In this document: positions 1-5,850 of the stretch, one piece after another | Numbering within the stretch: the first letter of the stretch is position 1 | Layout of the letters: every line of letters starts with the position of its first letter | Assembly: GCA_044346445.1 (NCBI GenBank) | Contig: JBIIZD010000103.1 | Span: 1-8,718 of the forward strand | Reading direction: 5' to 3' | DNA: 8,718 bases | DNA from: CAISGS01 sp044346445 | Lineage (GTDB): Bacteria > Pseudomonadota > Alphaproteobacteria > Caulobacterales > Caulobacteraceae | Position numbers and translations under genes: made by a program | The notes under the pieces: generated by a model | What the model saw: the letters and a program-made list of their open reading frames with translations, nothing else | Databases searched by the model: none | Told to the model about the DNA's origin: nothing

Positions 1-897
1 GTCGAGATCTTCTATACCGCGCCCACCGCCATTCGCGCCCTGATGCGCGAGGGTGATGCGCCCGTGACCAGGACATCGCGCAAATCCCTGCGCCTATTGG
101 GCTCTGTCGGCGAGCCGATCAATCCGGAGGCCTGGCTCTGGTACCACCGCGTGGTGGGAGAGGGCCGCTGTCCGATTGTCGATACCTGGTGGCAGACCGA
201 GACCGGGGCGGCGCTGATCTCGCCTCTGCCGGGTGCCACCGCGCTCAAGCCCGGCTCTGCGACCAAGCCCTTGCCCGGCGTCAAGCCGCAACTGGTTGAT
301 GCCGAGGGCCGGGTTCTGGAAGGCGCGGTTGAAGGCAATCTTTGCCTGACCGATAGTTGGCCCGGCCAGATGCGCAGCGTTTATGGCGACCATGAGCGCT
401 TTATCAGCACCTATTTTACCACCTATCCCGGCAAGTATTTCACCGGCGATGGCTGTCGGCGGGACAAGGACGGCTATTACTGGATCACCGGCAGGGTTGA
501 CGATGTGATCAATGTGTCTGGCCACCGCCTGGGCACGGCTGAGATCGAAAGCGCGCTTGTCGGCCATAGCGGCGTTACCGAAGCGGCCGTGGTCGGCTAT
601 CCGCACGATATCAAGGGCCAGGGCATTTATGCCTATGTCACCCTGGCCCAGGGCCTGGAGCCAAGCGAGGCCCTGCGCAAGGAGCTGATCTTTTGGGTGC
701 GCCAGGAGATAGGGCCGTTTGCTGCGCCCGATATCATCCAGTGGGCACCGGGCCTGCCCAAGACCCGGTCGGGCAAGATTATGCGCCGAATCTTGCGCAA
801 GATTGCCGAAAACGAGCTGGGGGCCCTGGGCGATACCTCAACCCTGGCCGATCCAGGCGTGGTTGATGACCTGGTGAAAAACCGGGCTTCAAAATAG
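1..897 (+). CDS. acs: Acetyl-CoA synthetase, C-terminal part (5' end outside window)
   Basis: AMP-forming acetate:CoA ligase, a cytoplasmic enzyme that activates acetate through acetyl-AMP to acetyl-CoA. The frame is open from base 1 and yields 298 residues; the full enzyme is about 650, so the N-terminal half lies upstream. Seen in order: TAPTAIRALM near the left edge, the adenylate-forming core motif DTWWQTETG, the hinge/ATP motif YFTGDGCRRDKDGYYWITGR, then VDDVINVSGHRLGTAE, and the C-terminal PKTRSGKIMRRILRKIAEN. The lysine of SGKIMRR is the catalytic lysine that is reversibly acetylated in studied Acs proteins. The tail DTSTLADPGVVDDL is typical of Acs and separates it from propionyl-CoA synthetase and other acyl-CoA ligases. 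The stop lies 2 bp from the stop of the converging gene, leaving no room for a dedicated terminator. Confidence 0.97.
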   Translation, partial: VEIFYTAPTAIRALMREGDAPVTRTSRKSLRLLGSVGEPINPEAWLWYHRVVGEGRCPIVDTWWQTETGAALISPLPGATALKPGSATKPLPGVKPQLVDAEGRVLEGAVEGNLCLTDSWPGQMRSVYGDHERFISTYFTTYPGKYFTGDGCRRDKDGYYWITGRVDDVINVSGHRLGTAEIESALVGHSGVTEAAVVGYPHDIKGQGIYAYVTLAQGLEPSEALRKELIFWVRQEIGPFAAPDIIQWAPGLPKTRSGKIMRRILRKIAENELGALGDTSTLADPGVVDDLVKNRASK

Positions 898-899
898 AC

Positions 900-1739
900 T
901 CAGCGGGCGAGGCATGCGACCCGAACCACGCGCATATCGCGGCGCAAGGTGTCGCCAACCCGGCCATAATTGTCCACCGTGATCGGCTCGCCCACAGCAA
1001 GGCCTGTGTCTGACGCCGGAGCCTGGGCGGATTTGGCGACCCTCAGGGCCGCGATCAGGCTCTGAGGCGTTGAGGTATAGATCCGGCCTCGGCGGGGAGC
1101 GACATCGAGGGTCACCCCGATCACCCGGCCGCTCAAATCAAGGGCAGGCGCGCCGCTCAAGCTTGAAAGCGGGGCGGTAAGGCCCTCTGTGCGGCCGACC
1201 TCAGCAAAGTTCAAGACCGACCTTGGTGCCTCGCCGCGCTTGCTGCCGCCCAGGCTGTTGGGGCCAAGATACCGGCTCGCCGCCTCACCCGCCAGGCCAT
1301 TGGAATAGCCCAGATGATAGGCCAGCTCGCCCTGTTTGGCCGGCAGGGCCGTCGCCAGAGGCAGGGCCGGAGCGCCGCCCTTGGTGATCAGGACGGCGAT
1401 GTCATGTTGCGGCACGGGCCTGACGCTCGCCACCACGCCACGGCTTCCAGACACCATGACAATGATCCGCCCGCAATTATTCACGCCGCGCTGTGCGGTA
1501 AGCCAAATGCCATTGTCGGCAATCGAAAAGGCTGTGCTCATGCGCGAAGGGGGCAGGTCTTTTGGCAAAGCAATCTGGCCAACCGCGCTGGTGTCCAAAG
1601 ACAAGGCTGCGGCCTCATCGGCGCTGACCGGCGGCGGCGGCGGCGCATTGACATTTTCCTGGCGACCAATGGCCGCAATGATCAGGGCCAGAACCACAGC
1701 CAGATAGATCAGCCAGTCGGGAAGCTTGGGGAAATGCAT
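900..1739 (-). CDS. Membrane-anchored trypsin-like protein, catalytic His replaced (probable pseudoprotease)
   Basis: A 279-residue protein. Residues 9-24 form one hydrophobic helix (a signal anchor), followed by a proline run at 33-37, so the body is probably periplasmic. Residues about 68-230 show a chymotrypsin/HtrA-like fold: GIWLTAQRGVNNC aligns with the His-box of trypsin-like proteins (TAxHxV..C), HDIAVLIT (Asp113) with the Asp-box, and LSGAPALDLSGRVIGVT (Ser195) with the GxSGxP nucleophile box. In the His-box the histidine position is Arg84 (codon CGC at 1488-1490), so the triad reads Arg-Asp-Ser. Two cysteines, 89 and 276, could pair. The ATG lies 12 bp after the stop of the DUF350 gene with only a weak CTGAAG-like ribosome site, which fits an operon. 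The fold is fairly secure and inactivity is inferred; it may instead bind peptides or be a scaffold. Confidence 0.75.
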   Translation of the reverse strand: MHFPKLPDWLIYLAVVLALIIAAIGRQENVNAPPPPPVSADEAAALSLDTSAVGQIALPKDLPPSRMSTAFSIADNGIWLTAQRGVNNCGRIIVMVSGSRGVVASVRPVPQHDIAVLITKGGAPALPLATALPAKQGELAYHLGYSNGLAGEAASRYLGPNSLGGSKRGEAPRSVLNFAEVGRTEGLTAPLSSLSGAPALDLSGRVIGVTLDVAPRRGRIYTSTPQSLIAALRVAKSAQAPASDTGLAVGEPITVDNYGRVGDTLRRDMRVVRVACLAR

Positions 1740-1751
1740 TGGCGCTTCAGA

Positions 1752-2165
1752 TCAACCGGCAAAGGCGGCGGCCAAGATCATGGCGGTTGCCAGCTTGGCA
1801 CTGACCAGCAAGGTTGCCGCCGCCATCTCGCCCTCACGAATGCGCTCGGGCAGACCGGCCAAAAGCATGTCGGTCAGCCGGAAAATCAGCAACTGCACGG
1901 CCACAGACATAACCCCCCAAAGCCCAACCTCGGCCAAGGTGGTGGAGCCGGCCAGGGACAGGGCCAGAGGCAGGGCCAGGGCGACAATCATGCCGCCAAA
2001 CGACAGGGCCGCGGCCCTATTGCCCTCCTGGATCAGCTGAATCTCTTTGTGCGGCGTAATCAGGGCATAAACGGTTGCGCCGACGAATAAGAGCACCATG
2101 GTCAGGCCCATATGGGCCAGGGCAATGGCGATAGCATTGGTAAAGGCTTGAATTTCAGGCGACAT
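1752..2165 (-). CDS. DUF350 family inner-membrane protein
   Basis: A 137-residue protein with four hydrophobic helices at about 10-36, 54-72, 80-100 and 114-135. Between the first two sits the signature TPHKEIQLIQEGNRAAA, followed by GGMIVALALPL and later GLWGVMSVAVQLLIF, the conserved pattern of DUF350 (YjfL/UPF0719-like) proteins. The length is normal for one repeat of the family. The biochemical role is not established. The gene starts 32 bp after the rlmN stop and ends 12 bp before the trypsin-like gene, all on the same strand, so it is probably co-transcribed with both. Its close spacing with the downstream membrane-anchored trypsin-like protein suggests, without proving, a joint envelope function. 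Confidence 0.88.
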   Translation of the reverse strand: MSPEIQAFTNAIAIALAHMGLTMVLLFVGATVYALITPHKEIQLIQEGNRAAALSFGGMIVALALPLALSLAGSTTLAEVGLWGVMSVAVQLLIFRLTDMLLAGLPERIREGEMAAATLLVSAKLATAMILAAAFAG

Positions 2166-2197
2166 GGGCGGGTCTCGAAGCGGTGTTGAAACGGAAT

Positions 2198-3355
2198 TTA
2201 GTCAGCGGCCTGACGCAGGGCACTGGCACGAATTTTTTCACTCTCGGACTTAAGCTGACCGCAGGCGGCCAGAATATCGCGGCCCCTGGGCGTGCGGATT
2301 GGTGAAGCATAGCCCGCCTTATTGATCACAGCGGCAAATTTCTCAATCACGGCCCAGTCGGAGCATTCATACGCAGAGCCCGGCCAAGGATTGAACGGGA
2401 TCAGATTGATCTTGGCAGGCAGGCCGCGCACCAGTTGCACCAGAGATCTTGCATCGGCCAGACTGTCATTTATCCCCTTGAGCATGACATACTCAAAGGT
2501 CACACGCCGTGCATTGGAAAGGCCCGGATAGGCCTTAATCGCGGCCATCAGCTCGGCAATGGGATATTTGCGGTTCAGCGGCACCAAGGTGTCGCGCAAT
2601 TCATCATGGGTTGCGTGCAAGGATATGGCGAGCATGGCATTGGTCTTGGTACCCAGGGGTTCGATCTGGGGTACGACACCGCTGGTCGAGACCGTGACAC
2701 GGCGGCGCGACAGGGCAATGCCCTCACTATCCGAGATAATCGTCATGGCATCGGAAACGGCATCGAGATTATACAGCGGCTCGCCCATGCCCATAAACAC
2801 GATATTGGATAATTGGCGGCCCTCAGAAGGCGATGGCCATTCTTCCAGATCATCGCGCGCCACCTGGACCTGGGCGACGATCTCGGCTGCGGTCAGGTTA
2901 CGCACCAGGGGCTGGGTGCCCGTATGGCAAAAGGTGCAATTGAGGGTGCAGCCCACCTGGCTTGAGACACACAAGGCCCCGGCCCGGCCGACGCCTGGAA
3001 TAAACACCGCCTCGGCCTCAATGCCCGGCGCAAATCTTAGCAGCCATTTGCGCGTGCCATCGCCGCTGATCTGGCGCTCGGTGACTTCAGGCCGGGCCAC
3101 CGCATAGCGGTCGGCCAGGACCACGCGCACATCCTTGCCAATATCGGTCATGCGATCAAAATCAGTAACGCCGAAATGATGGATCCAGCGCCAGATCTGA
3201 GCCGCCCGCATCCTGGCCTTATCGGGCGCACACGCCCCCCCGGCGACCAGGGCTGCCTTTAGCCCCTCGCGGGTCAGGCCAGCCAGATTGATCGGGCCAG
3301 GCGCGGGCAAGGGCGCTGCGATTTGAGTTCGCGAAAGATCAAGTGTCACAGCCAA
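2198..3355 (-). CDS. rlmN: Dual-specificity 23S rRNA/tRNA adenine-C2 methyltransferase RlmN
   Basis: Radical-SAM enzyme that makes 2-methyladenosine at 23S rRNA A2503 and, in studied bacteria, at A37 of some tRNAs. The 385 residues match the family length. The cluster motif CTLNCTFC supplies Cys136, Cys140 and Cys143 for the 4Fe-4S centre; GMGEPLYN is the SAM-binding GGEP-type motif. Cys365 in ACGQL matches the methyl-carrying cysteine (Cys355 in E. coli) and Cys129 in ALCVSSQ matches the second conserved cysteine (Cys118). Glu115 before AVFIP probably equals Glu105. The start is TTG: an in-frame TAA lies at 3377-3379, no ATG occurs between, and an AGGAAG site sits 7 nt before the TTG. A GTG two codons in is possible but less well spaced. 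It is first in the minus-strand set with DUF350 and the trypsin-like gene. Confidence 0.97.
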   Translation of the reverse strand: MAVTLDLSRTQIAAPLPAPGPINLAGLTREGLKAALVAGGACAPDKARMRAAQIWRWIHHFGVTDFDRMTDIGKDVRVVLADRYAVARPEVTERQISGDGTRKWLLRFAPGIEAEAVFIPGVGRAGALCVSSQVGCTLNCTFCHTGTQPLVRNLTAAEIVAQVQVARDDLEEWPSPSEGRQLSNIVFMGMGEPLYNLDAVSDAMTIISDSEGIALSRRRVTVSTSGVVPQIEPLGTKTNAMLAISLHATHDELRDTLVPLNRKYPIAELMAAIKAYPGLSNARRVTFEYVMLKGINDSLADARSLVQLVRGLPAKINLIPFNPWPGSAYECSDWAVIEKFAAVINKAGYASPIRTPRGRDILAACGQLKSESEKIRASALRQAAD

Positions 3356-3362
3356 GGCGCGG

Positions 3363-3368
3363 CTTCCT
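3363..3368 (-). promoter_or_regulatory. Ribosome binding site of rlmN (decides TTG start)
   Basis: On the minus strand the bases read AGGAAG, followed by 7 nt and TTG. Spacing to the alternative GTG at 3349 would be 13 nt, so the TTG at 3355 is preferred. Confidence 0.6.
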
Positions 3369-3494
3369 ATGATAAGTTATGGGCTACATACCAGATAAGA
3401 GCCTGCTACCAAACGCCCTTAGATTCAGGCGGCGGATTGTTCCATACTGGCAAGAATGCTTTAAGCCATCAGACGCGCGTTTCGGGTCCAACCC

Positions 3495-3500
3495 AAGGAA
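3495..3500 (+). promoter_or_regulatory. Ribosome binding site of the ECF sigma gene (decides TTG start)
   Basis: AAGGAA lies 6 nt before TTG at 3507. The next in-frame ATG falls inside sigma region 2 (residue 40), so the TTG is the only start that gives a complete sigma domain. Confidence 0.65.
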
Positions 3501-3506
3501 CCTTTC

Positions 3507-4103
3507 TTGTCGGCCACACAAAAACCAGACGCGCCATTGGGCCAAGCGGACGGCGAACAGCGCGGCCGCCTGGCTGATCTGGTCGAGGCCATAGCCGCGC
3601 ATCAAGACCGCGCAGCCTTTGGCATGCTGTTTGCCCATTATGCGCCCAGGCTGAAGGGTTATTTGCTGCGTCTTGGGCTGGGGCCCGCCCAGGCCGAGGA
3701 CCTGGCCCAAGAGGTCATGGTCACGGTTTGGCGCAAGGCGGGCCAATTTGACCGCAATCAAGCCTCGGTCGCGACCTGGATTTATCGGATTGCCAGAAAC
3801 CGGCGAATCGATGCGTTTCGGCGCGAAAGCCGCGCTGTACTCGATGTCGATGATCCGGGCCTGCAGCCCTTAGCGCAACCTGGCCCCGATGCGGAGCTGG
3901 ATACAGCAGAGCGTGAGGCCCAGGTGCGCGCCGCCATGGCCGAACTTCCCCCCGAACAGATCGATCTGGTCCGCAGGGCCTTTTATGAGGGCCTATCCCA
4001 TCGCCAGATTGCCGATGCCACCGGACTTGCCCTTGGCACAGTCAAGTCACGCCTAAGACTAGCCTTTCAGAAACTACGCATGCGGCTAGAGGATAAAGCA
4101 TGA
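3507..4103 (+). CDS. rpoE: ECF sigma factor, RpoE/ChrR type (ECF11-like)
   Basis: Alternative RNA polymerase sigma factor of 198 residues, the usual length for ECF sigmas with only sigma-2 and sigma-4. Sigma-2 spans about 36-106: FGMLFAHYAPRLKGYL, then AEDLAQEVMVTVWRKAGQFD (core-binding region 2.2) and ASVATWIYRIARNRRIDAFRR (-10 recognition). Sigma-4 spans about 146-193, with ELPPEQIDLVRRAFYEGLSH and the helix-turn-helix HRQIADATGLALGTVKSRLR. These segments closely resemble Rhodobacter sphaeroides RpoE, which drives the singlet-oxygen response. A ChrR-like gene downstream supports the class. The TTG start is set by the AAGGAA site 6 nt upstream. The stop overlaps the ATG of a 37-codon frame (ATGA). 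Its real regulon is not visible here. The symbol is by family; chromosome-specific names differ. Confidence 0.95.
   Translation: MSATQKPDAPLGQADGEQRGRLADLVEAIAAHQDRAAFGMLFAHYAPRLKGYLLRLGLGPAQAEDLAQEVMVTVWRKAGQFDRNQASVATWIYRIARNRRIDAFRRESRAVLDVDDPGLQPLAQPGPDAELDTAEREAQVRAAMAELPPEQIDLVRRAFYEGLSHRQIADATGLALGTVKSRLRLAFQKLRMRLEDKA
4088..4093 (+). promoter_or_regulatory. Ribosome binding site before the 37-codon frame
   Basis: AGAGGA inside the end of the sigma gene, 6 nt before the ATG at 4100 that overlaps the sigma stop. This is a good site at good spacing, better than anything in front of the anti-sigma start. Confidence 0.55.
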
Positions 4104-4213
4104 CTAAAAATCATGATCTGGCCTTGAAACCGCGCACCTTTGGCGCATATCCCCTCTCTAGCTTGGCAAAAGTGCCATATTTTCACCACCGGGACCGGGG
4201 TCCAAGTCTTTGA
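4100..4213 (+). CDS. 37-residue small reading frame coupled between sigma and anti-sigma genes
   Basis: The ATG overlaps the sigma stop as ATGA and is preceded by AGAGGA at 6 nt. The TGA stop overlaps the TTG start of the anti-sigma gene as TTGA. The product begins MTKNHDLALK and ends with PYFHHRDRGPSL: basic, histidine-containing, without cysteine or a membrane segment. I do not recognise a family. Three readings are possible. It may be a genuine small protein, or a translated linker that delivers ribosomes to the anti-sigma start. It may also be the decayed original N-terminus of a ChrR protein, since ChrR proteins usually overlap the sigma gene and start with Met-Thr-x-x-His. Codon use is less biased than in the neighbours, so a translated linker is at least as likely as a functional peptide. 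Confidence 0.4.
   Translation: MTKNHDLALKPRTFGAYPLSSLAKVPYFHHRDRGPSL
4164..4183 (+). repeat. Small hairpin with T-rich tail between sigma and anti-sigma genes
   Basis: Perfect arms TGGCA (4164-4168) and TGCCA (4173-4177) around the loop AAAG, followed by TATTTT. It resembles a very short intrinsic terminator or attenuator, but the 5-bp stem is weak. If it works, it would lower anti-sigma transcript relative to sigma transcript. Confidence 0.3.
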
Positions 4214-4863
4214 TAACCTCTTTGCAAAACCTCAGCCTGATGGCCAGCAGCGAGCCTGGGCTCCAACTGCTGATCGATACGGCCGCAACCTTGCGCGGTA
4301 CGCCGGGCTTTGTTTCGCAAGAGCGCGATATTGTTGGCGGCCTATTGCTTGAAGACGAATTGGCTGTGGACATGGCCCAGACCGCCATGACCGATACCCT
4401 GTCGCGGATTGATCATCTGGATCAAGTCGATATTCAGGCCCGTGAGGCGGCAAGAGCGGCGGGCGCTGGCCTAACCGAGCTGCTTGGCCTGCCTGAACCG
4501 GTGCGCAATGCGGCCTTTGAGGCGCTTGAGACTCAGGCTTGGAAGTTTGCTGGTATTGGCGTGCGCCGTCTGCCCATGGCGCTGGGCGGCAGCGCCCATG
4601 TCGAGCTATTGCGCATCAATCCCGGCGCCAGTGTGCCAAGGCACGATCATGAGGGCGATGAAGTTACCCTGGTTCTTACCGGTGCCTTCCATGATGGTCG
4701 GCATCATTTTGACACGGGCGAGATCTCGATTGCGGGCCAGGGGATTATCCACCAGCCCGTCGCCGATGCGGGCGAGGTTTGTTATGCCTTGGCTGTATCC
4801 TTTGGCGATCTGCGTTTCCAAGGCGCGCTTGGCGTCCTGCAGCGGGCCTTGCGCCTGAACTAG
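4210..4863 (+). CDS. chrR: ChrR-like cupin anti-sigma factor with atypical N-terminal domain
   Basis: Cytoplasmic anti-sigma factor expected to hold the preceding sigma factor inactive until oxidative stress. It has 217 residues, like Rhodobacter ChrR. The C-terminal cupin domain (about 105-205) shows VPRHDHEGDEVTLVLTGAF and IIHQPVA: His145, His147, Glu151 and His181 match the four zinc ligands of the ChrR cupin. The N-terminal part (about 8-75) matches the ChrR sigma-binding domain in pattern up to IVGGLLLED, but where ChrR carries the zinc motif His-x3-Cys-x2-Cys this protein reads TAATLRGTPGF. The only cysteine in the protein is Cys191. The TTG start overlaps the stop of the 37-codon frame; GGGG lies 9 nt upstream. 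ATG at 4240 is an alternative that would trim ten residues. It converges on the peptidase gene with a 13-bp gap. Confidence 0.88.
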   Translation: MITSLQNLSLMASSEPGLQLLIDTAATLRGTPGFVSQERDIVGGLLLEDELAVDMAQTAMTDTLSRIDHLDQVDIQAREAARAAGAGLTELLGLPEPVRNAAFEALETQAWKFAGIGVRRLPMALGGSAHVELLRINPGASVPRHDHEGDEVTLVLTGAFHDGRHHFDTGEISIAGQGIIHQPVADAGEVCYALAVSFGDLRFQGALGVLQRALRLN

Positions 4864-4876
4864 GCCCTGGCCTTGT

Positions 4877-5764
4877 CTAAAACGCCTCTGAAATCACTGT
4901 ACCATCCGTAAACAAGGCTGCGCGCTTCATTCCGGCCGAGGCGAAGGGCAGGGTGATATCGCCGTCAGCGCTGATCGCAATCAAACCGCCCTCACCGCCC
5001 ATGGCACAGATCTCATCCAGGACGCCCTGAGCAGCGGTTTGCAGATCCTGGCCGCCAAACCGCATGCGGAAAGCCAGTTGCGCCGCCGCCGCGGTGCGCA
5101 AGAAAAACTCGCCCTGGCCGGTGCAGGATACAGCCGCCGTCTGATCGGCCCAGCCCCCGGCCCCGATGATCGGACTATCCCCCACCCGGCCCGGGCGCTT
5201 GCCAAACACACCGCCTGTTGAGGTGGCAGCGGCAAGCTGGCCCGCCGCATCGCAAACCACGCAGCCAACCGTGCCGTGTGATAGCCCCGAGGCCGTGCTA
5301 GGGGCATGGTTGGACTCGTCGCGGCCCGCCCGCGTGAACCAGGCCGCTGCATCCAAAATCGGCGCCAAGCCTTGCGCCTGCGCAAAGGCCCGCGCACCCT
5401 CCCCGGCCAGCAAAACATGCGGCGTTGTTTTCAAAACGGCCAGAGCCACCCGGACCGGGCTTTCAAAACCCTGCAAGGCCGCCACCGCCCCGGCAAGACC
5501 ACTGGCCGCCTCCATCACACAGGCATCAAGCTCATAATCGCCGTCCGTATTTGGCGAGGCCCCGCGCCCCGCGACATAAAGGCCGCTCGCCTCAAGCTCG
5601 GCCACCGTCTCAACCGCCACGGTGAGGGCGTCAGCTCCCCTGGCCAGCATCTCGCCCCCGGCCAGGACCAGACTGCGCATATGGGCGATTTCGCGGCTGT
5701 AATCGCGGCCCGGACGCGCACCTGCGCCGCCATGGAGGGCAAGGGCATAGGCGGTGTTTGTCAT
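4877..5764 (-). CDS. iaaA: Isoaspartyl peptidase / L-asparaginase, Ntn-hydrolase type
   Basis: Plant-type asparaginase that hydrolyses beta-aspartyl dipeptides and L-asparagine, helping to recycle damaged (isoaspartyl) peptides in the cytoplasm. It has 295 residues; family members have about 300-320. The N-terminus ALALHGGAGA and the segment GRGASPNTDGDYELDA are typical. Thr165 in HGTVGCVV is the nucleophile released by self-cleavage after Gly164, giving about 164- and 131-residue subunits. Further active-site residues are visible: TSTGG (181-185), GRVGDSPIIGAGG (Arg193 and Asp196) and TGQGE (215-219). The ATG has AAAGGAG 5 nt upstream (5770-5776 on the minus strand). The gene is divergent from the quinone oxidoreductase gene across 86 bp. 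The symbol is by family similarity. Confidence 0.95.
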   Translation of the reverse strand: MTNTAYALALHGGAGARPGRDYSREIAHMRSLVLAGGEMLARGADALTVAVETVAELEASGLYVAGRGASPNTDGDYELDACVMEAASGLAGAVAALQGFESPVRVALAVLKTTPHVLLAGEGARAFAQAQGLAPILDAAAWFTRAGRDESNHAPSTASGLSHGTVGCVVCDAAGQLAAATSTGGVFGKRPGRVGDSPIIGAGGWADQTAAVSCTGQGEFFLRTAAAAQLAFRMRFGGQDLQTAAQGVLDEICAMGGEGGLIAISADGDITLPFASAGMKRAALFTDGTVISEAF

Positions 5765-5850
5765 GGCGTCTCCTTTGTGGGCTTGCGCTTGATGGCGTAT
5801 GCGCTAGCGTCAGGGCCGTATCGAACAGGCGTCTAGACGGGAGCAAAACA
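5765..5850. promoter_or_regulatory. Divergent promoter region, peptidase / quinone oxidoreductase
   Basis: This 86-bp gap must hold starts for both genes. It contains the AAAGGAG site of the peptidase, a loose direct repeat of TGCGCT about 16 bp apart, and the perfect 10-bp palindrome CGTCTAGACG at 5830-5839, which abuts the GGGAG ribosome site of the oxidoreductase gene. No convincing sigma-70 promoter could be picked out. The palindrome could be an operator or chance. Confidence 0.3.

Larger units (their letters stand above)
3356..3506. promoter_or_regulatory. Divergent intergenic region rlmN / ECF sigma, candidate promoters
   Basis: This 151-bp gap must carry promoters for both rlmN and the sigma gene. 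On the plus strand TGATAA at 3370-3375 and TAAGA at 3396-3400 recall the TGATCC/TAAGA elements reported for RpoE-ChrR type sigma factors, which usually autoregulate. The -35 box is imperfect and the 20-nt spacer looks slightly long. On the minus strand TTGGTA (3407-3412) and TATGTA (3385-3390) with a 16-nt spacer form a weak sigma-70-like candidate for rlmN. Both assignments come from eye inspection only. Confidence 0.25.

Noticed and set aside
94..606. Minus-strand frame inside acs.
   Set aside because: It lies opposite well-conserved Acs motifs and has no recognisable domain.
864..902. Possible bidirectional terminator between acs and the trypsin-like gene.
   Set aside because: The stops are 2 bp apart and no hairpin with a T-run is visible.
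1632..1646. GGC trinucleotide run.
   Set aside because: It encodes the proline run after the membrane anchor of the trypsin-like protein; too short to be a notable repeat.
1314..2090. Long plus-strand frame antisense to the trypsin-like and DUF350 genes.
   Set aside because: Its composition (runs of Gly, Gln, Arg) is that of a shadow of GC-rich codons, and both opposite-strand genes have recognisable domains.
4197..4213. A prfB-like programmed frameshift site: GGGG followed by CTTTGA at the end of the 37-codon frame.
   Set aside because: A +1 shift there would enter the third frame, which does not encode the anti-sigma factor; the spacing from GGGG is also longer than in prfB, and no slippery heptamer exists for the -1 shift that would be needed. 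Re-initiation at TTGA explains the layout better.
5758..5850. Longer start for the quinone oxidoreductase at an upstream TTG.
   Set aside because: The added 31 residues match nothing in the family and overlap the peptidase gene, while ATG 5851 has a well-spaced GGGAG site and a family-typical N-terminus.
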